From Hydrogenophaga palleronii NBRC 102513 (lineage in GTDB: Bacteria > Pseudomonadota > Gammaproteobacteria > Burkholderiales > Burkholderiaceae_C): DNA of 64,000 bases. The notes beneath the pieces were generated by a model, which was not told the origin of the DNA, ran no database searches, and saw only the letters and a program-made list of their open reading frames with translations. Positions 19,826 to 29,745 of this stretch are shown one piece after another; position 1 is the first letter of the stretch; each line of letters starts with the position of its first letter. The stretch spans positions 19,988 to 83,987 of the forward strand of contig NZ_BCTJ01000020.1 in assembly GCF_001571225.1 (NCBI RefSeq). Reading direction: 5' to 3'. The translations under genes were made by a program, and so were the position numbers.

Positions 19826-22120
19826 TTGAACGAAAAAAATAGCCTGTTGGCCGAATATGAAGGTGTTGTGTCTGGCCACCGAGACGGACATGGTTTTGTG
19901 ATTCGCGATGATGGACAGGCCGATATTTACCTGCCGTCCAACGAGATGCGCGCGGTGCTGCACAAGGACAGGGTCAAGGCCCGCATCGTGCGCCTGGACC
20001 GCAAGGGCCGGCCCGAGGGCCGTGTGACGGAGATCGTCGAGCGCTCGGACTCCCCGATCATCGGCCGCCTGCTGCAAGAGAGCGGCGTGTGGCTGGTGGC
20101 TCCGGAAGACAAGCGCTACGGCCAGGATGTGTTGATTCCCAAAGGTGCCACCGGCTCCGCCAAGCCCGGCCAGGTGGTCGTGGTGCAGCTGACCGAGCCG
20201 CCCGCGTTGTACGGCCAGCCGGTCGGACGCGTGAAGGAAGTGCTGGGCGAGATCGACGACCCCGGCATGGAGATCGAAATCGCGGTGCGCAAGTACGGCG
20301 TGCCGCACGAATTCTCGGACGCCGCGCTGGCGCAGGCCCGTGCGCTGCCGGACCATGTGCGTTCCGCCGACCACAAGCATCGCGTGGACCTGCGCGATGT
20401 GCCGCTGGTGACCATCGACGGCGAAGACGCACGCGACTTCGACGATGCGGTGTACTGCGAGCCGGCGAAGGTCGGCAAGGGCAAGGGCTGGCGCCTGCTG
20501 GTTGCGATCGCCGACGTGAGCCACTACGTGGAAACGGGCTCAGCCATCGACGTCGACGCCTACGACCGCGCGACCTCGGTGTATTTCCCGCGCCGTGTCA
20601 TTCCCATGTTGCCGGAGAAACTCTCCAACGGCCTGTGTTCGCTCAACCCGGGCGTGGAGCGCCTGTGCATGGTGTGCGACATGCTGGTCAATGCCAAGGG
20701 TGAGGTGCATGCCTACCAGTTCTATCCGGCGGTGATGTTCAGCCACGCGCGCTTCACCTACACCGAGGTGGCCGCGATCCTGCAGAACACGCGTGGGCCG
20801 GAAGCCGCTCAGCGCAAGGGCCTGGTGCCCTACGTGCTCAACCTGCACGACGTTTACCGTGCACTGCTCATGGCGCGCGGCGAACGCGGCGCGGTGGACT
20901 TCGAGACCACCGAGACCCAGATCGTGTGCGACGAGTCCGGCCGCATCGAAAAAATCGTCCCGCGCACCCGCAACGACGCGCACAAGCTGATCGAAGAAGC
21001 CATGCTGGCCGCCAACGTGTGTTCGGCCGACTTCATCAACCAGGGAAAACACACCGGCCTGTTCCGGGTGCACGAAGGCCCGACGCCGGAGAAGCAGGAA
21101 ATACTGCGCAACTATCTCAAGGCCATGGGCGTGTCGCAGACCATCGGCGACAACCCCAAGCCGGGTGACTTCCAGGCGATCGCGAACGCGACCAAGGACC
21201 GCCCGGAGGCGCAGCAGATCCACACCATGTTGCTGCGCTCCATGCAGCAGGCGATCTACACCCCGATCAACAGCGGCCACTTCGGCCTGGCGTTCGAGGC
21301 CTACACCCACTTCACCAGTCCGATCCGGCGCTATCCCGATCTGCTGGTGCACCGTGTGATCAAGGCCATCCTGGCGCGCAAGCGTTATGAACTGCCTGCG
21401 CTGCCGACACCGGGCGAGGCCCACGCGAAGCTGAGCAAGCGCCTGGCCAGCCGTGTCAAACCACCGGTGCCGGGCGAGCCGGTCAAGAAGCCTTCTGCCG
21501 ACACCCTGGCCTGGCAGGCCGCGGGCCTGCATTGCAGCGCCAACGAGCGCCGCGCCGATGAAGCGAGCCGCGACGTCGAAGCCTGGCTCAAGTGCAAGTA
21601 CATGCGCGAGCACCTGGGCGAAGAGTTCAGCGGTGTGGTCAGTTCGGTCACCAGCTTCGGCCTGTTCGTCACGCTGGATGCGATGTACGTTGAAGGCCTG
21701 GTGCACATCACCGAACTGGGCGGCGAGTACTTCCGTTTCGACGAAGCGCGCCAGGAGTTGCGTGGCGAGCGCACCGGCATCCGTTATGCGCTGGGCAGCC
21801 GGGTGCAGGTGCAGGTGAGCCGCGTCGATCTGGACGGCCGCCGCATCGACTTCCGTCTGGTCAGCGGCAACGACGATCTGGTGTTGCGTGCCATGCGCGA
21901 CAAGACGGGCTCGTCGCCGGGTGCATCCGACGGCGGCGGCGTACCCGCCGGAGGCCGCAGCAGCAAGGAGCGGCGCAGTGCCGGTGGCAAGGAGCGCTCC
22001 GGTGGTGCCAAGCCGCCAGCAGCGGAGGCCAAGGCCGCAGGCCGCAAGGCGGCGGGCAAAAAGACCGAGCGGGGTGGCGCGCGCAGCACCGCCAGCCAGT
22101 CCCGCAAGAGCCGGCGCTGA
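19826..22120 (+). CDS. rnr: Ribonuclease R
   Basis: 764 residues. A processive 3'-5' exoribonuclease that degrades structured RNA, for example in rRNA quality control. Order: cold-shock-like OB folds (about 10-170), RNB catalytic domain (about 190-520) with the magnesium-binding aspartates in DGEDARDFDDAVYCE, then HFTSPIRRYPDLLVHR, an S1 domain (about 590-670, FSGVVSSVTSFGLFVTLDAMYVEGLVHITEL) and a low-complexity Lys/Gly/Ala-rich tail. No ATG fits the N-terminus; translation most likely begins at the TTG at 19826, preceded by GAGAA. A rare start on a highly structured-RNA nuclease may keep synthesis low. Confidence 0.95.
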   Translation: MNEKNSLLAEYEGVVSGHRDGHGFVIRDDGQADIYLPSNEMRAVLHKDRVKARIVRLDRKGRPEGRVTEIVERSDSPIIGRLLQESGVWLVAPEDKRYGQDVLIPKGATGSAKPGQVVVVQLTEPPALYGQPVGRVKEVLGEIDDPGMEIEIAVRKYGVPHEFSDAALAQARALPDHVRSADHKHRVDLRDVPLVTIDGEDARDFDDAVYCEPAKVGKGKGWRLLVAIADVSHYVETGSAIDVDAYDRATSVYFPRRVIPMLPEKLSNGLCSLNPGVERLCMVCDMLVNAKGEVHAYQFYPAVMFSHARFTYTEVAAILQNTRGPEAAQRKGLVPYVLNLHDVYRALLMARGERGAVDFETTETQIVCDESGRIEKIVPRTRNDAHKLIEEAMLAANVCSADFINQGKHTGLFRVHEGPTPEKQEILRNYLKAMGVSQTIGDNPKPGDFQAIANATKDRPEAQQIHTMLLRSMQQAIYTPINSGHFGLAFEAYTHFTSPIRRYPDLLVHRVIKAILARKRYELPALPTPGEAHAKLSKRLASRVKPPVPGEPVKKPSADTLAWQAAGLHCSANERRADEASRDVEAWLKCKYMREHLGEEFSGVVSSVTSFGLFVTLDAMYVEGLVHITELGGEYFRFDEARQELRGERTGIRYALGSRVQVQVSRVDLDGRRIDFRLVSGNDDLVLRAMRDKTGSSPGASDGGGVPAGGRSSKERRSAGGKERSGGAKPPAAEAKAAGRKAAGKKTERGGARSTASQSRKSRR

Positions 22121-22144
22121 GCCGGCGCCACGCTGAAGAGAACC

Positions 22145-23071
22145 ATGCCTGTTTCAGCCGCCACCGCCAAGAAGGCCGTCGACAAGCTGGCGAAGGCTCA
22201 ACGCGCTGCGACGAGCACGGTGCCGATCGGCCGAGCCTTGCGCATCGGCGTGTCGGCGCGCTTGCTGCACCAGGCGCCGCAGGAGCTGGGCTTTCGCAAC
22301 AAGATCCTGCAGTACATCGAGCAGTCGCTGGCGCACTGGATCATGGAGCACGGGGCCGTGGCCTTCATGGTGCCGGCGGTGGCACACGACAGCAAACACG
22401 CGGCGCGACACCTCAAGGTGGAGCACGTGGTGCAGGAGCTGGACGCGCTGGTGCTGCAAGGCGGCGCCGACGTGGCGCCGCAGACCTATGGCCAGACGCC
22501 GATGGATCCGCGCTGGCAGGGCGATGTGGTGCGCGACCGGTATGAACTGGCCCTGCTGCGCGCCTTTCTCGCGCAGAAAAAACCGGTGCTGGGCGTGTGC
22601 CGCGGGGCGCAACTGCTCAACGTGGCGTTTGGCGGCACGCTGTACCAGGACATCCCCACGCAATGCCCGGCGGCGCACGCGCACGTCGACACTGACCTGT
22701 ACGACCAGCTTGAACACGACGTGACCTTTCTGCAGGGCACGGCGCTCACCAGGCTCTACCCCAATGCCTCGCAGTTGCGCGTGACCAGCATCCACCACCA
22801 GGCGGTGGCCGAGCTCGGCAAGGGCATGGTGGTGGAGGCGGTGTCCACGCTGGACGGCATGGTGGAAGCGATCCGCTGGACCGGCGAGGCCTATGCACGC
22901 GGCGTGCAGTGGCACCCCGAGTTCCACCATGGGCGTGACGCGCTGGCCGACAGCTCCCCCATCATGCTGGACTTCCTGGAGGCCTCGCGCGAGGCGGCGC
23001 TCACGCGCCTGGCGGCTGGCCTGGAGCCGGATCCGCGGGTGCCACGGGCCCCGCTGCGCCTGGGCGCCTGA
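22145..23071 (+). CDS. Gamma-glutamyl-gamma-aminobutyrate hydrolase-like protein (peptidase C26)
   Basis: 308 residues, class I glutamine amidotransferase fold. The catalytic Cys is in KPVLGVCRGAQLLNVAFGG, the His and Glu in GVQWHPEF. ALVLQGGADVAPQTYG matches the substrate-pocket motif of PuuD-type hydrolases. A 28-residue basic N-terminal extension (AATAKKAVDKLAKAQRAA) is unusual for PuuD. The chain is longer than the 250 residues of typical PuuD, so the substrate is uncertain: gamma-glutamyl-GABA or another gamma-glutamyl amide. No other putrescine genes are nearby. It starts 24 bases after rnr and may be read from the same transcript. Confidence 0.85.
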   Translation: MPVSAATAKKAVDKLAKAQRAATSTVPIGRALRIGVSARLLHQAPQELGFRNKILQYIEQSLAHWIMEHGAVAFMVPAVAHDSKHAARHLKVEHVVQELDALVLQGGADVAPQTYGQTPMDPRWQGDVVRDRYELALLRAFLAQKKPVLGVCRGAQLLNVAFGGTLYQDIPTQCPAAHAHVDTDLYDQLEHDVTFLQGTALTRLYPNASQLRVTSIHHQAVAELGKGMVVEAVSTLDGMVEAIRWTGEAYARGVQWHPEFHHGRDALADSSPIMLDFLEASREAALTRLAAGLEPDPRVPRAPLRLGA

Positions 23072-23134
23072 GGCGGCTTGCGGCACGCCGCACAGGTCCT
23101 ACACTCGGCTGTCGTTTTCAGACCTCCTCACGCC

Positions 23135-23686
23135 ATGCGCATCGTCTTTTTCCTGCTCGAAACCCTGTTCTTCTTCCTGATCGCGGCGGCTCTGCTGCGC
23201 GCCTGGATGAACCATCTGCGGGTGCACATGTCGGCCCAGCCGGGCCGGCTGGCGATGGCGGTGACCGACTGGTTGGTGGTGCCGTTGCGCCGGGTGCTGC
23301 CGCGTGGTCTGGCACAGAGCCGCATCGACTGGGGCAGCCTGGTCGCGGCGCTGCTGCTGGCTGTGGCCTACGGGCTGTTGTGGTTGCTGCTGGCCACCGC
23401 GGCGTCGGCGGCGCCGTTCACGGCCGAAGCCTCGGTGATGCTGGTGTTCACCATGGCGTTGCGCATTCTGGCACGCACCCTGTTGCAGGGGCTGATGATC
23501 CTGCTGATCGGCTACGCCATCCTGTCCTGGGTGCAGCCGCAGTCGCCGGTCATGGGCACGCTGGACCGCCTGTGTGCGCCCATCCTGCGCCCGGTGCGCC
23601 GCATCGTGCCGCTGGTGGGCGGGGTTGACCTGTCGGTGCTGGTGCTCATCATCCTGCTGCAGGTCGGCCTGATGCTGCTGGGCTGA
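23135..23686 (+). CDS. YggT-family integral membrane protein
   Basis: 183 residues with four to five hydrophobic helices arranged as two YGGT repeats: one at the N-terminus (FFLLETLFFFLIAAALLRAWM) and one ending with ILIGYAILSWVQPQSPVMGTLDRLCAPILRPVRRIVPLVGGVDLS, the family's conserved segment. YggT proteins are inner-membrane proteins linked in some bacteria to osmotic shock tolerance or cell division (YlmG); mechanism unknown. The upstream ATG at 23078 would add a non-hydrophobic leader and is unlikely. It converges with nnr at an 11-base gap. Confidence 0.87.
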   Translation: MRIVFFLLETLFFFLIAAALLRAWMNHLRVHMSAQPGRLAMAVTDWLVVPLRRVLPRGLAQSRIDWGSLVAALLLAVAYGLLWLLLATAASAAPFTAEASVMLVFTMALRILARTLLQGLMILLIGYAILSWVQPQSPVMGTLDRLCAPILRPVRRIVPLVGGVDLSVLVLIILLQVGLMLLG

Positions 23687-23697
23687 GGCCGCAGCCC

Positions 23698-25296
23698 TCA
23701 GTCCCAGGCGCGCACGCGTGCGGCGAGCCGGCTTGCGCTCAGGCCGACGCGGTTGCCTCCATCGTCCCAGCGGTCGGCCAACGCGCCGTGCTGGAACACC
23801 GCCTGGCACACACGTGCCAGCGCCGAATCGCCGGCATCGATAGGCCGGGCCAGGGCGCTGCCGATCATGCCGGCCAGCACGTCGCCCGTACCGGCGGTGG
23901 CCAGGGCGGCGTTGCCCGAGTGGTTGATGCGCGGTACCTCGCCGGGCGCCGCCACCACCGAGCCGGAACCCTTGAGCACGCACAACACGCCAAAGCGTTC
24001 ACTCAGCGCCTTCGCCGCACGCAGGCGGTCGCCCATCACCGTGGCGGTGTCCGTGCCCAGCAAACGCGCCGCTTCCAGCGGATGGGGGGTGAGCACGGTG
24101 ATCCAGCCGCGGCCCAGACGGTGGCTGAGCAGGGTTTGCAGCGCCGGATCGGCGGCAATCGCGTTGAGCGCATCGGCGTCCAGCACCAGCCGTGCCGCGT
24201 CCGACAGCACACACGGCAGCAGGGCCGCCACCGCCACGCCACCACCGCAGCCGCACACCACGGCACCGGCCCGGAGTTGGGTTGGCTCCAGCAGCAGGTC
24301 AACACGCCGGAACATCAGTTCCGGGCAGACCGGATCCCAGTGGGTTTGTGGGGCTGCGGCGTCTTCCAGCAGGCCGACAAAGACCCGGCCCGCGCCCGCG
24401 TGCAGTGCCGCGCGTGCCACCAGCACGGCCGCACCCGTCATGCCCGCGCCGTGCAGCGTGATGCCCTGGCCGCCGATCACCAGCACGTCACCAAAGCTGC
24501 CCTTGTGGCTGGCGTGGGGGCGGGTGTTGGAGGTGGTGTATCTGCCGTGGTCTTCCAGCCAGGCCGCCACCGGCACGGACGCTGGCGGCGTGACGCCCAG
24601 GTCGTCAAACCAGAGTTCGCCGGCCGCGTCGCGGCCGGCGCCGGTGAACAGGCCCGGCTTGAGCGTCAGCAGCGACAGCGTGTGGCGTGGTCCGGTGCAA
24701 GAGGAGGGGCCGTCTTCTGCATCGGTGGTGGCGAGCACGCCGGTGTCGGCGTGCAGGCCGGTGGGTAGATCAATGTTCAGCACCGACGATGCGCTGCGCC
24801 GCAGCAAGCCCAGCCAGCGCGCGAGCTCGCCTTCCAGCGGGCGGAGGTGGCCGATGCCCAGCAGCGCGTCGATGGCGAGATCGAAGTGCGTTGGCGGGGT
24901 GTCGCTGAAGACCACGTCGGTTTCGCGCGCGGCTTGCAGTGCCTGGCGTGCGTCCGGCGGCAGGCGCGCCGGGTCGGGTGCGGCGTGCGTGACCACGATC
25001 TTCGGCGAGTCACCGCGCGCCTGTGCCCAGTGCTGCAGGTGCCTGGCCGCCACCAGTCCGTCGCCACCGTTGTTGCCCGGACCGCAGGCGATCCAGATCA
25101 CGCTGGCGTGTGGTTGCAGGGCACTTGCGAGGCGCGCCACCGACAGGCCGGCGCGTTGCATGAGGGTGTGGGCGGGCAGGGCGGCGGCGGCCGCGCGCTC
25201 GATCTCGCGCGTGCTGTCGCTGCCGTACAGGGCCTCGCGCCGCGTGCCAGGCACGGGCCGCAGGCCGGTCCCGGCCTTGGAATGGGGCGAGCTCAC
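23698..25296 (-). CDS. nnr: Bifunctional NAD(P)H-hydrate epimerase / ADP-dependent dehydratase
   Basis: 532 residues. Repairs hydrated NADH and NADPH (NADHX, NADPHX). The N-terminal YjeF-N domain (about 20-230) epimerises the R form: IWIACGPGNNGGDGLVAARHL and NIDLPTGLHADTG. The C-terminal ribokinase-like domain (about 260-525) dehydrates the S form with ADP: SHKGSFGDVLVIGG, LTPHPLEAARLLG and the catalytic NAALATAGTGDVLAGMIG. GTG start with AGGAG eight bases upstream. Next gene on the strand before it is the dadA-like gene, 109 bases away. Confidence 0.94.
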   Translation of the reverse strand: MSSPHSKAGTGLRPVPGTRREALYGSDSTREIERAAAAALPAHTLMQRAGLSVARLASALQPHASVIWIACGPGNNGGDGLVAARHLQHWAQARGDSPKIVVTHAAPDPARLPPDARQALQAARETDVVFSDTPPTHFDLAIDALLGIGHLRPLEGELARWLGLLRRSASSVLNIDLPTGLHADTGVLATTDAEDGPSSCTGPRHTLSLLTLKPGLFTGAGRDAAGELWFDDLGVTPPASVPVAAWLEDHGRYTTSNTRPHASHKGSFGDVLVIGGQGITLHGAGMTGAAVLVARAALHAGAGRVFVGLLEDAAAPQTHWDPVCPELMFRRVDLLLEPTQLRAGAVVCGCGGGVAVAALLPCVLSDAARLVLDADALNAIAADPALQTLLSHRLGRGWITVLTPHPLEAARLLGTDTATVMGDRLRAAKALSERFGVLCVLKGSGSVVAAPGEVPRINHSGNAALATAGTGDVLAGMIGSALARPIDAGDSALARVCQAVFQHGALADRWDDGGNRVGLSASRLAARVRAWD

Positions 25297-25405
25297 GGTG
25301 GCGCTCCTGTGAAGAGGTGAGGGTGGGCGGCCCAGGGGTTCGGGCCGCGCCGCGCAGGCATTTCACCATGTTTGCAGGGCACCGGGCGGCCCTGGCCGGA
25401 TGGCT

Positions 25406-26701
25406 TCAAAGGCCGAAGCGTTGCGGCGAACAACCGGTGATGGCGATGTCGGCGTCGCGGCCTGCCAGGCGGTCGGCCAGCGCGCGGGCGCTGCCGCAGG
25501 CCATGGACCAGCCGGCCGCGCCATGGCCGATGTTGAGCCAGACGCCCGGCACGCGCGAAGCGCCCAGCACCGGCGGGCCGTCGGGCAAGGTGGCTTGCAG
25601 GCCTTGCCATTCCTGCACGCTGCCGCGTGGCCCGGCCAGCCGAACAGCGCCCGGAAACCAGTCGGCCAGCACGCCGTAAAGCCGGCGCAGCGTGTCTTTG
25701 GATGCCTGCCCCGGCGTGCCACCGAAGTCGTTGCCGCCGGCCACGCGGATGCGCTGACCCAGGCGGGCAATCGACACCCCGTGCCGGGTGTCGAACACCG
25801 CCGACAGCGGCGCGTCCAGGGGTTCGCGGATGGCGGCGCTGAGCGAGTGCGCCTGCACGCCCTGCAGCGGCAGGCGCAGGCCCAGGGACTGCAGCAAGGC
25901 GACGCTGTGCACGCCGGCGCACACCACCACGGCGTCGAAGCGCTGCGGGCTGTCGGGCGTGTGGGCGAGTTGCGACGGGGCCGAGCCGGAGGCCTTCAGG
26001 CGCAGGTCGATCGCGTTCGCGCCGCGGCTTTCAATCGACTCCACCGCGGTGTTGAACTCGAATTCGCAGCCCAGGCGCTGGGCTTCGGCGCGGATCGATA
26101 GTGCGAACTCCCGGCAATTGGCGACGGCCTCGCCCATCAGCTCCACCGCACCGTGCAACGGTGTTTCGGCGTTGAGGGCTGGCTCCATGGCGCGCGCCTG
26201 CGTGGCGTCGTGCTCGCGGAAGCCGATGCCCAGGTCCTTCATCTGCTGCAGCGCGGGGCGAGCCTGTTCGGCTTCGCGCGCGCTGCGCAGCAGCACCAGC
26301 ATGCCTTCGCTGCGGTCGTGCTCCAGCGATTGGCTTTCGGTCAGGGACAGCAGGCGTTCCTGGCTGTATCGCACCAGCTGGTGGATCTGCCGGTGCTGCT
26401 CGGCCTGGCGTTCGCCCAGACCGGCCTTGCGCCAGCGCGAGAGCCAGCCCCATTCGCCCAGCGAAGGCAGGCCGTGCAGCTGCATGCCACCCGGGCGCGA
26501 CGTCCAGGGCCAGCGCAGGCTGCGCTCGGGCTGGCGCCAGGGGGCCGTCCAGCCCGCCGCCACGATGGCGCCGCTGGCAAAGCTGGCTTCTTCGGCCACG
26601 GTGCTGCGGCGTTCGAAGACGGTGACCTGGTGCCCGTCGAGCGTGAGCTCAAAAGCGGTCGTGGTACCCACCACGCCCGCACCCACCACCGCGAGCCTCA
26701 A
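25406..26701 (-). CDS. dadA: D-amino acid dehydrogenase-like FAD oxidoreductase
   Basis: 431 residues, the same length as E. coli DadA (432). The N-terminal Rossmann motif is VVGAGVVGTTTAFEL, followed by the DadA-like PWRQPERSLRWPW. The C-terminal FAD/substrate region is WLNIGHGAAGWSMACGSARALADRLAGR. DadA oxidises D-amino acids such as D-alanine to keto acids, passing electrons to the respiratory chain at the inner membrane. No ATG fits: the frame continues upstream through low-complexity Arg/Pro-rich sequence with no homology. I therefore start at the TTG at 26701, directly before RLAVVGAG, with GGGGG upstream. No alanine racemase or Lrp gene is adjacent. The substrate assignment is by family. 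Confidence 0.85.
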   Translation of the reverse strand: MRLAVVGAGVVGTTTAFELTLDGHQVTVFERRSTVAEEASFASGAIVAAGWTAPWRQPERSLRWPWTSRPGGMQLHGLPSLGEWGWLSRWRKAGLGERQAEQHRQIHQLVRYSQERLLSLTESQSLEHDRSEGMLVLLRSAREAEQARPALQQMKDLGIGFREHDATQARAMEPALNAETPLHGAVELMGEAVANCREFALSIRAEAQRLGCEFEFNTAVESIESRGANAIDLRLKASGSAPSQLAHTPDSPQRFDAVVVCAGVHSVALLQSLGLRLPLQGVQAHSLSAAIREPLDAPLSAVFDTRHGVSIARLGQRIRVAGGNDFGGTPGQASKDTLRRLYGVLADWFPGAVRLAGPRGSVQEWQGLQATLPDGPPVLGASRVPGVWLNIGHGAAGWSMACGSARALADRLAGRDADIAITGCSPQRFGL

Positions 26702-26875
26702 GAGCGGCCCCCGGCGGCGCGGGTGGATGTCAGACTTCCATGGGGGGCAACGGGGCCGCCTGGATGTGGGGCAGCGGGAGGTCGGGCATCGGGCATGAGA
26801 GGGTAGAGAGAAGATTTCAGGAGGCGGCTCGTGGACGGGCAGCGCCCCCAAGGGGGAGGCCGGGAGAGGCTGGGC

Positions 26876-26881
26876 TATAAT
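26876..26881 (+). promoter_or_regulatory. -10 element of the rpsB promoter
   Basis: Perfect TATAAT, 172 bases before the rpsB ATG. The region at -35 is G-rich and does not match consensus, so activation or another upstream element may be needed. Confidence 0.6.
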
Positions 26882-27053
26882 CGAACGGCTTTGCAGGGGC
26901 AGATCCGGACCAGCGTTCGGGTGGCGCCTGACAAAGCAAATCGCAAACCAGCCCAACCGGGTGTCGCCTGCAGCACAGGGGTCGAAACACGACGCCATCA
27001 ATGCACAGGTGATCGGGGCTGGATTTTAGACTCAACCTCTGGAAAGTTAACTC
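26882..27053 (+). promoter_or_regulatory. Long rpsB 5' leader, possible S2 autoregulation site
   Basis: About 165 transcribed bases before rpsB without a gene. CCAGCCC at 26948-26954 can pair with GGGCTGG at 27016-27022, closing a domain that holds a smaller stem (GTCG/CGAC around 26981-26993). In E. coli the rpsB leader is bound by S2 to repress rpsB-tsf; a similar role here is inferred. Confidence 0.4.
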
Positions 27054-27809
27054 ATGTCTATCTCCATGCGCGAAATGCTGGAAGCCGGTGTCCACTTCGG
27101 TCACCAAACCCGCTTCTGGAACCCCAAGATGGCTCCGTACATCTTCGGTCACCGCAACAAAATCCACATCGTCAACCTCGAAAAGACGCTGCCCCTGTTC
27201 GAAGAGGCGGCCAAGTTCGTGCGTCAACTCTCCGCCAACCGCGGCACTATCCTGATCGTGGGCACCAAGCGCCAGTCGCGCGACATCGTGGCCCAGGAGG
27301 CCCGCCGTGCCGGCGTGCCTTTCGTGGACCAGCGCTGGCTCGGCGGCATGCTGACCAACTTCAAGACGGTCAAGACCTCGATCAAGCGTCTGAAGGACAT
27401 GCAGGCTCAAAAAGAAGCCGGCCTGGACAGTATGAGCAAAAAAGAGCAGCTGATGTTTGCTCGTGAAATGGAAAAGCTCGAGAAGGACATCGGCGGCATC
27501 CAGGACATGACCGCGCTGCCCGACGCCATCTTCATCATCGACGTGGGCTTCCACAAGATTGCCGTGCTCGAAGCGCAAAAGCTGGGCATCCCGCTGGTGG
27601 GTGTGGTCGATACCAACCACTCGCCGGTCGGCATTGACTACGTGATCCCCGGCAACGACGACTCGGCCCGCGCCGTGGCTCTGTACGCCCGTGGCATCGC
27701 CGACGCCATCATCGAAGGCCGCAACAACGCGGTGAACGATGTGGTCAAGGCCGTGGCCGCCGAAGGCAGCGACGAGTTTGTGGAAGTCAAGGAAAACGCG
27801 GCCGCCTGA
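27054..27809 (+). CDS. rpsB: 30S ribosomal protein S2 (uS2)
   Basis: 251 residues. Opens with the universal [26 protein letters not shown] and contains [34 protein letters not shown], the S2 signature. A coiled-coil hairpin lies at about residues 105-150 ([13 protein letters not shown] to EKLEKDIGG). S2 is a late-binding 30S subunit protein that helps recruit S1. First gene of the rpsB-tsf unit, with a terminator-like hairpin separating it from tsf, so that only part of the transcripts should reach tsf. Confidence 0.98.
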   Translation: MSISMREMLEAGVHFGHQTRFWNPKMAPYIFGHRNKIHIVNLEKTLPLFEEAAKFVRQLSANRGTILIVGTKRQSRDIVAQEARRAGVPFVDQRWLGGMLTNFKTVKTSIKRLKDMQAQKEAGLDSMSKKEQLMFAREMEKLEKDIGGIQDMTALPDAIFIIDVGFHKIAVLEAQKLGIPLVGVVDTNHSPVGIDYVIPGNDDSARAVALYARGIADAIIEGRNNAVNDVVKAVAAEGSDEFVEVKENAAA

Positions 27810-27829
27810 GCCTGCCTTCCTCATGGAAG

Positions 27830-27853
27830 AGGGGCTCGTGTGGCCCCTTTTTT
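27830..27853 (+). terminator. Terminator or attenuator between rpsB and tsf
   Basis: AGGGGC (27830-27835) and GCCCCT (27843-27848) with a seven-base loop, running into six T. Its place inside the operon suggests partial read-through. Confidence 0.75.
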
Positions 27854-27924
27854 GTAAGACAACCGATCATTGAACAGTCCGACGGGCTCGTGAGCGAGCG
27901 CCGCGGCGAACGGAGAAAAGAAAC

Positions 27925-28842
27925 ATGGCAATTACCGCAAGCATGGTCGCCGAACTGCGCGCCAAGACCGACGCCCCGATGATGGAGTGCAAGAAGGCCC
28001 TGACCGAAGCCGATGGCGACATGGCCAAGGCCGAAGAGCTGCTGCGCGTCAAGCTGGGCACCAAGGCCGGCAAGGCCGCCAGCCGCGTGACCGCCGAAGG
28101 CGTGGTCACCAGCTTCATCGAAGGCAACACCGGCGCGGTGATCGAAGTCAACTGCGAAACCGACTTCGTGACCAAGAACGACAGCTTCCTGGCGCTGGCC
28201 AACGCCGCAGCCAAGCTGGTGGCGCAACACAATCCCGCCAGCGTTGAAGCCCTGGGCGCGCTGGCCTACAGCCAGGATGGCTTCGGCCCGACGCTGGAAG
28301 ACGTGCGCACCGGCCTGATTGGCAAGATCGGTGAGAACATGAGCTTCCGCCGCTTCAAGCAATACAGCGGCGGCGCCAAGCTGGCCAGCTACCTGCACGG
28401 CACGCGCATCGGCGTGCTGGTGGAGTTCGACGGTGACGAAACCGCGGCCAAGGACACGGCGATGCACATCGCCGCCATGAAGCCCGTGGCACTGACCAGC
28501 GCCGACGTGCCGGCCGAGTTCATCGAGCGCGAGCGTTCGGTGGCAGTGGCCAAGGCCGACGAAGCCAACAAGGAACTCGTGGCCGCTGGCAAGCCAGCCC
28601 AGAGCGCCGAGATCGTCACCAAGCGCATCGACGGCGCGGTGCAGAAGTACCTGAAAGAGGTTTCGCTGTTCAACCAGCCGTTCGTGAAGAACGACAAGCA
28701 GACCGTGGAACAGATGCTCAAGGCCGCAGGCACCACCGTGAAGGGCTTCACCCTCTACGTGGTGGGCGAAGGCATCGAGAAGAAGGTGGACGACTTCGCT
28801 GCCGAAGTGGCCGCGCAGGTTGCTGCTGCCAAGGGCGCCTGA
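27925..28842 (+). CDS. tsf: Elongation factor Ts
   Basis: 305 residues. Exchanges GDP for GTP on EF-Tu. The N-terminal UBA-like domain is [24 protein letters not shown]; the EF-Ts signature [23 protein letters not shown] follows; the core ends with a coiled-coil and a C-terminal helix. GGAG precedes the ATG. Located 115 bases after rpsB, beyond an attenuator-like hairpin. Confidence 0.98.
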   Translation: MAITASMVAELRAKTDAPMMECKKALTEADGDMAKAEELLRVKLGTKAGKAASRVTAEGVVTSFIEGNTGAVIEVNCETDFVTKNDSFLALANAAAKLVAQHNPASVEALGALAYSQDGFGPTLEDVRTGLIGKIGENMSFRRFKQYSGGAKLASYLHGTRIGVLVEFDGDETAAKDTAMHIAAMKPVALTSADVPAEFIERERSVAVAKADEANKELVAAGKPAQSAEIVTKRIDGAVQKYLKEVSLFNQPFVKNDKQTVEQMLKAAGTTVKGFTLYVVGEGIEKKVDDFAAEVAAQVAAAKGA

Positions 28843-28862
28843 TAGCTTCGGGTTGCATGAAA

Positions 28863-28884
28863 CAACGGGCCGCAAGGCCCGTTG
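28863..28884 (+). terminator. Hairpin after tsf
   Basis: CAACGGGCC and GGCCCGTTG arms with a GCAA tetraloop, 21 bases after the tsf stop. No T-run, so termination is probably incomplete and pyrH may be partly read from upstream. Confidence 0.55.
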
Positions 28885-28988
28885 TGCCGTATGGGGCTTA
28901 TTTGCGCCCCACCCCGGCCGGTGTCGACGGGCTCCTCGCTACACTTGCCGGTTGAGTCTCTTTTCTTTGATTTCCTGAAAGTCGCCTC

Positions 28989-29699
28989 ATGCCAGCCTAC
29001 AAACGGATTCTGCTGAAACTGTCGGGGGAGGCCCTGATGGGCGACGACGCTTTCGGCATCAACCGGGCCACCATCGTGCGCATGGTGGAAGAGATCGCCG
29101 ACGTCACCCGCCTCGGCGTGCAAGTGGCCATCGTCATTGGCGGAGGCAACATTTTTCGCGGCGTCGCCGGTGGTTCGGTCGGCATGGACCGTGCCACGGC
29201 CGACTACATGGGCATGCTGGCCACGGTGATGAACTCGCTGGCCCTGGCCGACACCATGGACAAAGCGGGCCTGGTGGCACGCGTGATGTCGGCCATTGCC
29301 ATCGAACAGGTGGTTGAGCCCTACGTGCGTCCCAAGGCCCTGCAGTACCTCGAAGAGGGCAAGGTTGTGGTGTTCGCCGCCGGCACCGGCAACCCGTTTT
29401 TCACCACCGACACGGCGGCCGCCCTGCGCGGTGCCGAGATTGGCGCCGAGATTGTGCTCAAGGCCACCAAGGTCGATGGCGTCTACAGCGCCGACCCGAA
29501 CAAGGATCCGAACGCCACGCGTTACGCCACCATCTCGTTCGACGAAGCCATGAGCAAGAACCTGCAGGTCATGGACGCCACCGCGTTCGCACTCTGCCGC
29601 GACCAGAAACTGCCCGTGAAGGTGTTCTCGATCTTCAAGCCCGGCGCACTGCGCAAGGTGGTGCAGGGTGGTGACGAGGGCACCCTGGTTCACGTCTGA
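28989..29699 (+). CDS. pyrH: Uridylate kinase (UMP kinase) PyrH
   Basis: 236 residues, amino-acid-kinase fold. Phosphorylates UMP to UDP, allosterically tuned by GTP and UTP. N-terminal [14 protein letters not shown], the glycine-rich [34 protein letters not shown] for UMP binding and the closing [18 protein letters not shown] are all family hallmarks. It opens the pyrH-frr-uppS-cdsA-dxr run with a 146-base gap upstream that probably contains its own promoter. Confidence 0.97.
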   Translation: MPAYKRILLKLSGEALMGDDAFGINRATIVRMVEEIADVTRLGVQVAIVIGGGNIFRGVAGGSVGMDRATADYMGMLATVMNSLALADTMDKAGLVARVMSAIAIEQVVEPYVRPKALQYLEEGKVVVFAAGTGNPFFTTDTAAALRGAEIGAEIVLKATKVDGVYSADPNKDPNATRYATISFDEAMSKNLQVMDATAFALCRDQKLPVKVFSIFKPGALRKVVQGGDEGTLVHV

Positions 29700-29745
29700 T
29701 GCCGCCACGGCATCCACCCCATCCCTGCTGCATTGAGGAGTATTC

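Noticed and set aside
26702..27001. N-terminal extension of the dadA-like protein up to 27001
   Set aside because: The extra residues are Arg/Pro-rich with no homology, and the stretch contains the rpsB promoter; the Rossmann motif begins right after the TTG at 26701.
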